From: Candidatus Rokuibacteriota bacterium
GTDB taxonomy: Bacteria; Methylomirabilota; Methylomirabilia; Rokubacteriales; CSP1-6
Direction of reading: 5' to 3'
Assembly (NCBI GenBank): GCA_016188005.1
Contig: JACPIQ010000086.1
Coordinates: forward strand, 62,001-126,000
Length of the DNA: 64,000 bases
Of the stretch, positions 54,027-62,715 are shown piece after piece (positions within the stretch are counted from its first letter, which is position 1; each line of letters opens with the position of its first letter). Both the position numbers and the translations under genes were made by a program. The notes under the pieces were generated by a model. The model was not told where the DNA came from. It ran no database searches and saw nothing but the letters and a program-made list of their open reading frames with translations.

Positions 54027-55817
54027 ATGGAAGAGCGCGAACTCAGGTCGCTGATCGTTCAGGTGAAGGCCGGCGCGCTGAGCCGCCGGCGCTTCGTCCA
54101 GATGATGGTGGGCCTCGGGCTCACCGCGCCGATGGCCGGCCAGATGCTGGCCTCGGCCGGGGTGGCCCAGGCGCAGGGCAAGCTCGCCTACAAACCGACG
54201 AAGCGGGGAGGCGGCGGGGCGCTCAAGGCGCTGTGGTGGCAGGGCGCCACCTTGCTGAACCCGCATTTCGCGGTGGGCACCAAGGACCAGGACGGCTCGC
54301 GGATCTTCTACGAGCCCCTGGCCTCCTGGGATCCCGACGGGACCCTCGTGCCGATCCTCGCCGCCGAGATCCCCTCGATCCAGAACGGCGGGCTCGCCCG
54401 GGACGGCAAGTCGGTGACGTGGAAGCTCAAGCGGGGCGTCTCGTGGCACGACGGCAAGCCCTTCACGGCCGACGACTGCGTCTTCAACTGGGAGTACGCG
54501 GCCGACCCCGCCACCGCGGCCGTCAGCATCGGCACCTACAAGGACGTGAAGGTCGAGAAGGTCGACAGCCACACCGTCAAGGTCCTCTTCCCGAAGCCCA
54601 CGCCCTTCTGGGCCGACGTCTTCTGCGGCGTGCGCGGCATGCTCATCCCCAAGCACCTCTTCGAGGCCTACAAGGGGGGCAAGAGCCGCGAGGCGCCCAA
54701 CAACCTCAAGCCGGTGGGCACCGGGGCCTACCGGTTCGTGGACTTCAAGCCCGGGGACGTGGTCCGGGGCGAGCTCAACCCCGCCTACCACATGCCCAAC
54801 CGGCCTTCCTTCGACACCATCGAGATGAAGGGGGGCGGCGATGCGATCTCGGCGGCCCGGGCCGTGATCCAGACCGCCGAGTACGACTACGCCTGGAACC
54901 TGCAGGTGGAGGACGAGATCCTCAAACGGCTCGAGCAGGGCGGCAAGGGGCGCGCCGACATCGTGGCCGGCGGCAACATCGAGCACATCCAGCTCAACAA
55001 CACCGACCCGTGGAAGGAGGTCGAGGGGGAGCGATCGAGCGCCAAGACGAAGCACCCCTTCCTCACCGACCCGGCCGTGCGCCTGGCGCTGAACCTCCTG
55101 GTGGATCGCGGGTCCGTCCAGGAGCAGATCTACGGCCGCACCGGCATCGCCACCGCCAACTTCCTCAACCAGCCGGCGCGCTTCGCCTCCAAGAACACGA
55201 GGTGGGATCTCAACATCGACAAGGCGAACCAGATCCTGGAAGCCGCGGGCTGGAAGAAGGGTCCGGACGGCCTCCGCGCCAAGGGAGGCGTCAAGCTCAA
55301 GATGGTGTTCCAGACCTCCATCAACGCCCCGCGGCAGAAGACGCAGCAGATCGTCAAGCAGGCGGCCGCCAGGGCCGGGATCGACATGGAGCTCAAGTCG
55401 GTGACCGCGTCCGTCTACTTCTCGTCGGACGTGGCCAACCCCGACACCTACACGAAGTTCTACACCGACATCCAGATGTACACGACCACGATGACACAGC
55501 CCGACGCCGAGCTGTTCATGAACCAGTTCACGTCCTGGGAGGTCGCCTCCAAGGCCAACAAGTGGCAGGGCCGGAACATCACGCGCTGGCGGAGCGAGGA
55601 GTACGACAAGACGTACCGCGCGGCGGAGAGCGAGCTGGATCCCGTCAAGCGCGCGGCGCTGTTCGTCAAGATGAACGATCTCGTGATCCAGAACGTCGTG
55701 GTCATCCCGGTGGTGTTCCGCCCCCGGGTGGCTGCCATCTCCAACCGGCTGCGGGCCGAGCAGAGCGGGTGGGACTCCGACTTCTGGAACCTGCCGAACT
55801 GGTACCGCGAGGGGTAG
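54027..55817 (+). CDS. Peptide-type ABC transporter substrate-binding protein (SBP family 5), Tat signal
   Basis: The 596-residue protein has a twin-arginine-like signal (LSRRRFVQMMVGLGLTAP, cleavage near VAQAQG) and the family 5 fold: LNPHFAVGTKDQDGSRIFYEPLA, VTWKLKRGVSWHDGKPFTADD, GTGAYRFVDFKPGD and late NDLVIQNVVVIPVVF. Family members bind peptides, nickel, or opines and other solutes; the ligand is open. AGGGAGGAAG precedes the ATG. Two strong promoters lie upstream, and a hairpin follows the stop. Confidence 0.92.
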   Translation: MEERELRSLIVQVKAGALSRRRFVQMMVGLGLTAPMAGQMLASAGVAQAQGKLAYKPTKRGGGGALKALWWQGATLLNPHFAVGTKDQDGSRIFYEPLASWDPDGTLVPILAAEIPSIQNGGLARDGKSVTWKLKRGVSWHDGKPFTADDCVFNWEYAADPATAAVSIGTYKDVKVEKVDSHTVKVLFPKPTPFWADVFCGVRGMLIPKHLFEAYKGGKSREAPNNLKPVGTGAYRFVDFKPGDVVRGELNPAYHMPNRPSFDTIEMKGGGDAISAARAVIQTAEYDYAWNLQVEDEILKRLEQGGKGRADIVAGGNIEHIQLNNTDPWKEVEGERSSAKTKHPFLTDPAVRLALNLLVDRGSVQEQIYGRTGIATANFLNQPARFASKNTRWDLNIDKANQILEAAGWKKGPDGLRAKGGVKLKMVFQTSINAPRQKTQQIVKQAAARAGIDMELKSVTASVYFSSDVANPDTYTKFYTDIQMYTTTMTQPDAELFMNQFTSWEVASKANKWQGRNITRWRSEEYDKTYRAAESELDPVKRAALFVKMNDLVIQNVVVIPVVFRPRVAAISNRLRAEQSGWDSDFWNLPNWYREG

Positions 55818-55833
55818 GCGGAGAGCCCTGACG

Positions 55834-55860
55834 GGGGGCCGGGCGCCCTGCCCGGCCCCC
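55834..55860 (+). terminator. Stem-loop between the binding protein and permease genes
   Basis: GGGGGCCGGGC (55834-55844) pairs perfectly with GCCCGGCCCCC (55850-55860) around a five-base loop. No U-tract follows. Such stems after binding-protein genes commonly protect the upstream mRNA and reduce read-through into the permeases. It lies 16 bp past the stop. Confidence 0.65.
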
Positions 55861-55867
55861 TCGCTCC

Positions 55868-56827
55868 ATGTCCAAGTACGTCCTCCGCCGCCTGCTGATC
55901 TCCATCCCCTCGCTCGTCGGGATCAGCGTCGTCCTCTTCGCGGTGCTCGCACTGGCGCCCGGCGACCCCTTCGAGGAGCTCGCCACCAACCCCAATGTCC
56001 CCCCCGAGGTGCGGGCCAACCTCCGTCTGCAGTTCGGCCTCGACGACCCCATCGCCATCCGCTACGTGCGCTGGTTCACCTCCATGCTCAAGGGGGACTG
56101 GGGCTTCTCCTTCGTGAGCCGCGTCGACGTGGACACTCTCATCCTGCAGCGCCTGCCGACGACCCTCTTCGTCCTGGGCTCCGCCCTGGTGCTGGGGATC
56201 CTGGTGGCGCTGCCCATCGGGATCCTGTCGGCCACGCGCCCGTACTCGGTCTTCGACCAGATCGCCACCACGCTGGCCTTCGTCGGCTTCTCGCTGCCCA
56301 CCTTCTTCACCGGGCTCCTCTTCATCCTCCTCTTCAGCATCTACCTCGACTGGCTCCCGTTCATCTACCGGGCCGACATCGACGCCCAGGGGCTCGCCTG
56401 GCTCTGGGCCAGCATCAAGCAGGGCATCATGCCCATCGCGGTGCTGGGGCTCTTCCAGGGCGCCACGCTCACCCGCTTCGTCCGCTCCTCGGTGCTGGAG
56501 GTGATCCGGCTCGACTACGTCAACACGGCCCGGGCCAAGGGGCTCTCGGAGCGCATCACCGTGGTCAAGCACGTGGTGCGGAACGCCCTCATCCCGGTCG
56601 TCACGCTGCTCGCGCTCCAGATCCCGGGCATCTTCGCCGGCGCGGTGGTGACCGAGCAGATCTTCCGCGTGCCTGGCATCGGCTCGCTCCTCATCGCCTC
56701 CATCCTGTCCAACGACACACCCGTCATCATGGCGGTCACCTTTGTCTTCTCGTGTCTGGTGGTGCTGTCCAACCTGCTGGCCGACATCGTCTACGGCTGG
56801 CTCGATCCCCGGATCTCGTACCGGTAG
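55868..56827 (+). CDS. Peptide-type ABC permease (DppB-like)
   Basis: The 319-residue protein starts MSKYVLRRLLISIPSLVGISVVLFAVLALAPGDP, the classical DppB N-terminus, and has six helices and the EAA motif YVNTARAKGLSERITVVKHVVRNALIP. It pairs with the DppC-like permease that follows. No ATP-binding partner (DppD/F) lies anywhere in the cluster. Confidence 0.93.
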   Translation: MSKYVLRRLLISIPSLVGISVVLFAVLALAPGDPFEELATNPNVPPEVRANLRLQFGLDDPIAIRYVRWFTSMLKGDWGFSFVSRVDVDTLILQRLPTTLFVLGSALVLGILVALPIGILSATRPYSVFDQIATTLAFVGFSLPTFFTGLLFILLFSIYLDWLPFIYRADIDAQGLAWLWASIKQGIMPIAVLGLFQGATLTRFVRSSVLEVIRLDYVNTARAKGLSERITVVKHVVRNALIPVVTLLALQIPGIFAGAVVTEQIFRVPGIGSLLIASILSNDTPVIMAVTFVFSCLVVLSNLLADIVYGWLDPRISYR

Positions 56828-56841
56828 CGCGGGACCGATCC

Positions 56842-57783
56842 ATGGCTCCCGACGGCATGGCAGCGGACGCGGTGGCAGGGAAGCTGGCGGTCCGCGCCGC
56901 GGGCGGAAGCGATTCGCTGTGGGCCGAGGCCTGGCGGCGCTTCCGCCGCCACCGGCTCGCCACGGTCGGCGCCCTGGTCCTCGGCGCCATGGTGCTCGCC
57001 GTGCTCGTCGGGCCCCTCGTCTATACCGTGCCGGTCAACGAGATCGACTTCAAGGCGAAGCTGAAGGCGCCGTCACGTTTCCATCCCCTGGGCACCGACG
57101 ACCTCGGCCAGGACCTGCTGGCGCGCATGCTCTACGGCGGTCGCATCTCGCTCGCCGTGGGCGTGGCCGCGATGCTCATCGCGATCACCGTCGGCACGGC
57201 CATCGGCGCCGCCTCCGGGCAGGCCGGCGGCGTCCTGGACAACGCGCTCATGCGCCTCACCGACCTCTTTCTGTCGCTGCCGCAGCTGCCGTTGCTGCTG
57301 CTGATCGTCTACCTCTTCCGGGACGCGCTCCGGAAGGCCTTCGGCCCCGAGCTGGGCATCTTCATCCTGATCGTCGCGGTGATCGGGGGCCTGCGCTGGA
57401 TGCCCGTCGCCCGGCTCGTCCGCGCCCAGTTCCTCACCCTGCGCGAGAAGGAGTTCGTTGAGGCGGCCCGGGGACTGGGAGCTCCGCCCCTTCGGCAGGT
57501 CGTCCGGCACATCCTCCCCAATGCCATCGGGCCGGTGATCGTGGCGGGGACCATCGACGTGGCCACGGCGATCATCGCCGAGTCCACGCTCTCCTTCCTG
57601 GGGCTGGGCTTCCCGCCGGACATCCCCACCTGGGGGCGAATCCTCTTCGACGCCAAGGACAATCTCGACTTCGCACCCCACTGGGCCATCTTCCCTGGGA
57701 CGGCGATCTTCCTGACCGTCCTGGCCATCAACTTCATCGGCGACGGGCTCCGGGACGCACTCGACCCGCGCAAGGTCCTGTAG
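56842..57783 (+). CDS. Peptide-type ABC permease (DppC-like)
   Basis: The 313-residue protein has a cytosolic start, a first helix VGALVLGAMVLAVLVGPLVYT, the HPLGTDDLGQDLLARMLYGGRISL loop and the EAA motif FVEAARGLGAPPLRQVVRHILPN, followed by STLSFLGLGFPPDIPTWG. These identify DppC-type permeases. The ATG at 56842 was chosen because the upstream extension overlaps the DppB-like gene. The amidase gene follows 27 bp later. Confidence 0.92.
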   Translation: MAPDGMAADAVAGKLAVRAAGGSDSLWAEAWRRFRRHRLATVGALVLGAMVLAVLVGPLVYTVPVNEIDFKAKLKAPSRFHPLGTDDLGQDLLARMLYGGRISLAVGVAAMLIAITVGTAIGAASGQAGGVLDNALMRLTDLFLSLPQLPLLLLIVYLFRDALRKAFGPELGIFILIVAVIGGLRWMPVARLVRAQFLTLREKEFVEAARGLGAPPLRQVVRHILPNAIGPVIVAGTIDVATAIIAESTLSFLGLGFPPDIPTWGRILFDAKDNLDFAPHWAIFPGTAIFLTVLAINFIGDGLRDALDPRKVL

Positions 57784-57810
57784 ACCGCCGCAGACCCGAG
57801 GAGGCCCGCC

Positions 57811-59247
57811 GTGAGTGACCGCGATCTCTGCTTCACGCCCGCCACCGAGCTCGCCCGGCTGTTCCGGGCCCGCAAGACCTCGCCGCTCGAGGTGATGCAG
57901 GCCACGCTGGCGCGCATCGACGCCGTGAACCCGACGCTCAACGCCTACGTCACCGTGGTCCGCGAACAGGCGCTCCAGGCCGCACGGCGCGCGACGACCG
58001 CCCTGGGGCGAAAGGGCGCGGCGCTGCCTCCACTTCACGGGGTGCCGGTGTCGATCAAGGATCTGACCCCCACCAGGGGCATCCGCACCACGTGGGGCTC
58101 CAAGATCTACGAGCATCACGTCCCCGAGGAGGACGCGCTGATCGTCCAGCGCCTGAAGGCGGCGGGCGCCATCGTCGTCGGGAAGACGAACACCCCGGAG
58201 TTCGGCGCCGGCGGCAACACCTTCAACGCCGTCTTCGGCGCGACGCGGAACCCGTGGAACCCCGCGCTGACCTGCGGCGGCTCCAGCGGCGGGGCGGCTG
58301 TGGCGCTGGCCACCGGCATGGGCCCCCTCGCGCAGGGCTCCGATCTCGGCGGCTCGCTCCGGATCCCCGCGGCCTTCTGCGGCGTCGTCGGCTTCCGCAC
58401 CACCCCGGGCCTCATCCCGAAATACCCGGTGGAGCTGGCATGGGACTCGCTCTCCGTCACCGGCCCCATGGCCCGGACGGTGGCCGACACCGCGCTCATG
58501 CTGTCGGTGATCGCCGGGCCGGACGACCGGGCGCCACTGTCCTATGACGTGGAGGCGCGCCGGTTCCTCCGGGCCGTGAAGGCGCCGTCGATCCGGGGCT
58601 GGCGCGTGGCCTGGACCCCCGATCTCGACGGGCTCGTCCCCGTCGATGCCGAGGTGGCGGCCGTGGCCGCGGGAGCGACGCGCCCCTTTCGTGCCCTCGG
58701 CGCCCGGGTCCAGGCCGCGTGCCCCGACTTCGGCGAGGTCAACGACATCGTGCTGGGCACCCGCGGACTCACCATGGTGGCGATGCACGCCGACAAGCTG
58801 CCCGAGTGGCGGGATGAGATGCAGAAGGGGCTCGTGTGGAACATCGAGCAGGGGCTCAAGCTCGCGCCCCGCGACATCGCCCGCGCGGAGAAGGCCAGGA
58901 CGGCGCTCTGGTACCGGGTCAGGGCCTTCATGGAGACGCACGATCTGCTCATCCTGCCGACGGTGGCCGTGCCGCCGTTCCCCGTCGAGAAGCCCTACCC
59001 TACCGAGATCAACGGCAAGCCGCTCGACAACTACACCCAGTGGTTCTTCCTGACCTACGGCATCACGGTCACGGGGCTCCCGGTCATCTCGGTACCCTGC
59101 GGCTTCACGCGGTCGGGGCTTCCGGTCGGACTGCAGATCGTCGGGCGACGCCGCCAGGAAGCCATGGTGCTCCGGGCCGCGGCGGCCTTCGAGGCGGCCT
59201 GTCCCTGGGCGGACAGGATCCCGCCCGCGGTGCCCGCACTCGCCTGA
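57811..59247 (+). CDS. Amidase-signature family hydrolase
   Basis: The 478-residue enzyme has the Ser-cisSer-Lys triad of the amidase signature family: Lys in VSIKDLTPTRG, Ser in CGGSSGGAAVAL and Ser in GSDLGGSLRIPAAFCG. Substrates range from amides to acylated amino acids; the peptide-type importer before it may deliver the substrate. It starts with GTG, with GAGGAGG ahead. It converges with the M20 peptidase gene. Confidence 0.9.
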   Translation: MSDRDLCFTPATELARLFRARKTSPLEVMQATLARIDAVNPTLNAYVTVVREQALQAARRATTALGRKGAALPPLHGVPVSIKDLTPTRGIRTTWGSKIYEHHVPEEDALIVQRLKAAGAIVVGKTNTPEFGAGGNTFNAVFGATRNPWNPALTCGGSSGGAAVALATGMGPLAQGSDLGGSLRIPAAFCGVVGFRTTPGLIPKYPVELAWDSLSVTGPMARTVADTALMLSVIAGPDDRAPLSYDVEARRFLRAVKAPSIRGWRVAWTPDLDGLVPVDAEVAAVAAGATRPFRALGARVQAACPDFGEVNDIVLGTRGLTMVAMHADKLPEWRDEMQKGLVWNIEQGLKLAPRDIARAEKARTALWYRVRAFMETHDLLILPTVAVPPFPVEKPYPTEINGKPLDNYTQWFFLTYGITVTGLPVISVPCGFTRSGLPVGLQIVGRRRQEAMVLRAAAAFEAACPWADRIPPAVPALA

Positions 59248-59280
59248 GGCGCACCTCGTGCGCGCGGGGCGGCGGGCCCC

Positions 59281-60609
59281 TCACGCCCCGGCGACGGCCA
59301 GGAGCATCTCGGTGTAGGCCCGGGCCCCCGCGACGACGTTCTCGAGCGAGATGCGCTCGTCGTTGCCGTGGATGCGCCGGACCTCGCCGTCGTCCAGGAC
59401 GAAGGGGCCGAAGCCGTAGCCGTGCAAGCCACAGCGCCGGAAGACCCAGTTGTCGGTGAAGCCCACGAGGATCTCCGGAACCACCACGACGCCCGGCGCC
59501 CGGCCGCGGAGCGCGTCGGCCAGGTGCTTGTAGAGCTCCGTGTCCGGCGGCGAGAGATTCGGCTGCTTGGGGGGCGAGGTGATCTCGACCTCCACCTCTC
59601 CGTCCGCCACGACCTGCCGCACCCAGTCCCGGATCTCCTCGGGGTCTTCGCCGGCGAGCATCCGGCAGTCGATCTCCGCCACGGCCTCGGGCGGGATGAC
59701 GTTGCGCTTCTCGCTGCCCTTGAGCATGGTCACGGCGAACGTGGTACGGACCATGGCCGCGTGGTGCGGGCTCCCGTAGAAGCGGGCACGGAAGGCCGGG
59801 TCCTGGAGGAAACGATCGAGGTCGTCGAGACCCGACGCCTGGTCTCCGGGCAGGACGGAGCCGAGCCGCGCGAAGTACTCCCGGGTCTCGGGCAGGATGC
59901 GGGGGGGGCGCTCCGCGGCCAGCAGGCGCCCCAGCGCGCGGATGAGCCGGTGCGGCGCCGTGTCCGGCCACGGCATGGAGCCGTGCCCGGGAGCGCTCCG
60001 CGCGGTGAGCCTGAGCGGCAGCCCCGTCTTCTCCGAGATCACGATGCTGCCCAGCGGCGCCTTCGCGCCGGGCCGGGCGGCGATGAAGCCCAGCTCGGAG
60101 AGCGCGTACTCGGCGCCGGCGAGCCACTGGCGCCGCTCGTCGGCGACCCACTGCGCGCCGAAGCGGCTCCCCGCCTCCTCGTCGGCCGTGGCGAGCAGGA
60201 TCAGGTCGCGCTTGAGGGGAACGCGCGCCCGCCGGAGGGCGAGCACCGCCGCCAGCTGGAGAACGCCGGTGGACTTCATGTCCAGCGCGCCGCGGCCGTA
60301 CAGGTAGCCGTCCTGGATCACGCCGCCGAAGGGATCCACGGTCCAGTAGCGGCGGGCCGCGTACACCACGTCGATGTGATGGTGGAGGACGATGCCGGGC
60401 AGCGACCCGTCGCCGCGAAGGCGCGCCACGAGGTTGCCGCGGCCCGGCGCGGACTCCACGATCTCGCATGTGAGGCCGTTGGCATCCAGCACCTGGGCGA
60501 GAAAGCGCGCGCCGTCGGTCTCCTTCCCCGGCGGGTTGGTCGTGTCCACCATCAGATAGCGCCGGAGGAGATCGACGGCCTCCTCGCCGAGGCTCTTCCA
60601 ATCCATCAT
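59281..60609 (-). CDS. M20-family metallopeptidase
   Basis: The 442-residue enzyme has the M20 metal and catalytic motifs: LHHHIDVV with the first His and Asp, the GRGALDMKST metal site, general base and Zn ligand in ATADEEAGSRFGAQW, and HG in the dimerisation domain. Typical products are carboxypeptidases, ArgE/DapE-like deacylases or acylamino-acid hydrolases. The start was set at MMDWKSLGEE; AGGAG lies ahead. It faces the amidase gene convergently. Confidence 0.88.
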   Translation of the reverse strand: MMDWKSLGEEAVDLLRRYLMVDTTNPPGKETDGARFLAQVLDANGLTCEIVESAPGRGNLVARLRGDGSLPGIVLHHHIDVVYAARRYWTVDPFGGVIQDGYLYGRGALDMKSTGVLQLAAVLALRRARVPLKRDLILLATADEEAGSRFGAQWVADERRQWLAGAEYALSELGFIAARPGAKAPLGSIVISEKTGLPLRLTARSAPGHGSMPWPDTAPHRLIRALGRLLAAERPPRILPETREYFARLGSVLPGDQASGLDDLDRFLQDPAFRARFYGSPHHAAMVRTTFAVTMLKGSEKRNVIPPEAVAEIDCRMLAGEDPEEIRDWVRQVVADGEVEVEITSPPKQPNLSPPDTELYKHLADALRGRAPGVVVVPEILVGFTDNWVFRRCGLHGYGFGPFVLDDGEVRRIHGNDERISLENVVAGARAYTEMLLAVAGA

Positions 60610-60694
60610 GAGGGGCTCCTGTCGGGGCAGAGATCCCGGCGGGGGACTGTCCACACGGGCCCGCGGCGTCCGGGCGATGCCGACGCCGAACCGC

Positions 60695-61069
60695 TCACTG
60701 CCGTGGCTCAATCACCCAGCCGAGGTCTCCGGTCTCACCGGAGTGGTAGAGCCGCGGGAGCCGGTTCAGCTCGCCGCTGCACGACCGGAAGTTGACCACC
60801 GCGCCTCGCCAGCCCAGCGCCGCGACCTCCGCGAGCAGCCCGGCGGCGTAGTGGGACACGGACGAGCCCTCGAGGCCGTGAAGGATGAGGACGAAGGGGC
60901 CGCGACCGCCCACGAGCCTGTCGAGGTCGAGGAAGTCGCCGTCCGGCGTCTCCCCGCGCTCCCGCCGTAGCGCGGGACGGGGCGGGCGCCGCACCAGCGG
61001 CCCCCAGATGGTCTAGAGATGGCGCCCGCGGTACCACCAGGGCGGCCGGTACTCCGCCGCGTCAGCCAC
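60695..61069 (-). pseudogene. Broken YheT-like alpha/beta hydrolase (amber codon and 3' truncation)
   Basis: The frame carries the YheT N-terminus EYRPPWWYRGRHL, then a TAG at 61015-61013 where the family has Gln, and then TIWGPLVRRPP, GPFVLILHGLEGSSVSHYAAGL and the RSCSGELNRLPRLYHSGETGDLGWVI segment. It ends with a TGA after about 120 codons, while a complete member has about 320. The catalytic Asp and His are therefore missing. It looks like a decayed gene remnant between the UGSC and M20 genes. Confidence 0.8.
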
Positions 61070-61088
61070 GCCGGCGGATCCGGCCGCG

Positions 61089-61625
61089 CTACTCCTGCCC
61101 CTGGAGGATCAGCTTCACGACCTCCGGCGCGATCTCCCGCGCGCGCTGGTCGAGCTGGGCCTCGGTGAGGTTGGCGATGGGATGGGGCATGGACAGGAAG
61201 CGATAATCCGGAACACCCCACGACCGGGCCATGGCGCGGCCCGTGCTCTCGAAGACGTCGGTCACGATGGCCGCCGCCGGGACGCCGACCTTCTCGAAGA
61301 GGATTCCGTCGAGCACACTGCCCGACGAGCAGGACCCTCAGTCGCCGATGCCGGCGACCACCACGTCCACGCCCCGCTTGGCCTCGTCGATGATCTCGTC
61401 GTGGGCGGGAACGCTCGAGTTGCGCTTGCGCCACATGCGCGCCTCGGCAGCGCCGTACTCGTGGACGAGGATATCGCCGATCTTCCGGAGCAGGCGGTCG
61501 GAGTTGAACTTGGTGTTCTCGACGAGCCCGATCCGCCGTCCCTTGAGGGACTCGGGGCGAGCGACGTAGGTGAGGGGCTGCAGCCGGGGTTCGACGGTCG
61601 GATCGAGGATCTCGAAGCCTGCCAT
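61089..61625 (-). CDS. UGSC-family selenoprotein (UGA at codon 96)
   Basis: The 178-residue protein reads VDVVVAGIGD-U-GSCSSGSVLDGIL through a TGA at 61340-61338, giving the U-G-S-C motif that names this family. Before it is LVENTKFNSDRLLRKIGD, after it VPAAAIVTDVFESTGRAMA and MPHPIANLTEAQLD. Reading stops at TAG (61089). The ATG (61625) overlaps the stop of the partner gene (TGATG) and has AGGAGG ahead. A SECIS-like hairpin lies at 61307-61327. The function of the family is unknown, though Sec-Gly-Ser-Cys suggests a redox or reductase role. Confidence 0.9.
61307..61327 (-). promoter_or_regulatory. SECIS-like element of the UGSC gene
   Basis: On the minus strand CGTCGGGCA (61327-61319) pairs with TGCTCGACG (61315-61307) with one G-U pair, around a GUG triloop. 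The loop starts 19 bases after the UGA and begins with G, in line with bacterial SECIS rules. Confidence 0.7.
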
Positions 61626-62671
61626 CACGCCCTCCTGTCCTTGATGAGTGTGGTCACGGCCTCGGAAGCCTTGCGGCTGCCCCAGCCGGGGATGTAGGCG
61701 GAGAAGGCGCCGGCGCGGCCGCCGGCGGCCACCACCAGGATGTCCGCAGGACTCGCCACGAGGGGGCGGCGCGCCCGCTCGTCCCCGGCCTCAACGGGGC
61801 CCGCCAGGCGCTCGGTCCGCTTGAGATGCGCGACCGTGTTCTGGGTGTGCTCGAAGACGAAGGACCGGACGTCGGCCTTGGACCAGCCCTCGGCCGAGAT
61901 GGTGCGCATGTGCTCGCCGGCCAGGACCAGCGCGTACTGCGACTGGCCCACCACGTTGCCGGAGATGCGCATGTCGTCGCAGCACGTGGTGAGCAAGCCC
62001 GCCGCGGTGCTCGAGAGCTGGTTGTAGAACTGGTGCGGCGCCTCCGCCGCCATGACCGTCACCGTGCTCTGCTCCGCCCTGAAGCCGCGCTCGACGTGCA
62101 GCGGCGTCCAGGGGCTATCCAGCTCGTTCTCGGCGATGACGTAGCTGAGCTTGCCCGGGTGGCCGAGGGTGCCGCGATCGAGCGTGCCCGGACGCGAGCC
62201 GATGACGTTGCGCATGACGAGGCGCACCGCGCGGCCGACCGTGGCGTTGGCACGCCAGCCGGGACCGAAGAGGTTGTCGCCGCAGTTGAAGTCCAGCTCC
62301 CGCGCGATGGGGCCGTTGACGATCATGAGCACCGCGGCGCCGGCCGTGGAGGTACCCGGGCCGTGGTAGGCCCAGCGCGGATCGCCGATCCCCTCGATGG
62401 CCGCCACCACCACCGGCATGAAGGCGGGCCGGCAGCCGGCCATCACCGCGTTGATGGCCACCTTCTCGGCCGTCACCGCCACCTGGCGGTTCGTGATGAA
62501 GGCGAGCTCCTCCCCGGGCGCGAGCTCCGCCGCTTCCAGCATGTCGCGGACCGCGGCTTCGGTGGGCGGCACCACAGGGAGCCCGTCGGTCCAGCCCTTC
62601 TCGAAGCACAGCTCCATGGCCTGGGCGAGATCGGTGACGGCATGGCGGGTGGAGGTCAGCGAAGTCGTCAT
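61625..62671 (-). CDS. UGSC-partner protein of unknown function
   Basis: The 348-residue protein has LCFEKGWTDGLPVVPPTEAAV near the N-terminus, VAINAVMAGCRPAFMPVV, ELDFNCGDNLFGPG and LLTTCCDDMRISGN, with four or more cysteines. I do not recognise a named family. It directly precedes the UGSC selenoprotein and overlaps it by one base, so the two probably work together. A perfect TATAAT lies 7 bases ahead of the ATG. It follows the nitrilase gene by 44 bp. Confidence 0.82.
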   Translation of the reverse strand: MTTSLTSTRHAVTDLAQAMELCFEKGWTDGLPVVPPTEAAVRDMLEAAELAPGEELAFITNRQVAVTAEKVAINAVMAGCRPAFMPVVVAAIEGIGDPRWAYHGPGTSTAGAAVLMIVNGPIARELDFNCGDNLFGPGWRANATVGRAVRLVMRNVIGSRPGTLDRGTLGHPGKLSYVIAENELDSPWTPLHVERGFRAEQSTVTVMAAEAPHQFYNQLSSTAAGLLTTCCDDMRISGNVVGQSQYALVLAGEHMRTISAEGWSKADVRSFVFEHTQNTVAHLKRTERLAGPVEAGDERARRPLVASPADILVVAAGGRAGAFSAYIPGWGSRKASEAVTTLIKDRRA

Positions 62672-62678
62672 GGCCCGG

Positions 62679-62684
62679 ATTATA
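62679..62684 (-). promoter_or_regulatory. TATAAT -10 box ahead of the UGSC-partner gene
   Basis: A perfect TATAAT on the minus strand is followed after 7 bases by the ATG at 62671. There is no Shine-Dalgarno sequence in between, and no good -35. The arrangement fits a leaderless transcript starting at the ATG. Confidence 0.5.
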
Positions 62685-62715
62685 CCGCCAGGCGCAAGGG
62701 GGCTGCGGCTTCGGG

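Noticed and set aside
60695-60697. TGA at the end of the YheT-like remnant as another Sec codon
   Set aside because: The sequence after the TGA does not resume the hydrolase family, and no Cys or Sec is known at that position.
61013-61015. TAG in the YheT-like gene as a possible pyrrolysine codon
   Set aside because: No Pyl genes or methylamine enzymes are seen, the family has Gln here, and the gene is also truncated at the 3' end. Decay is simpler.
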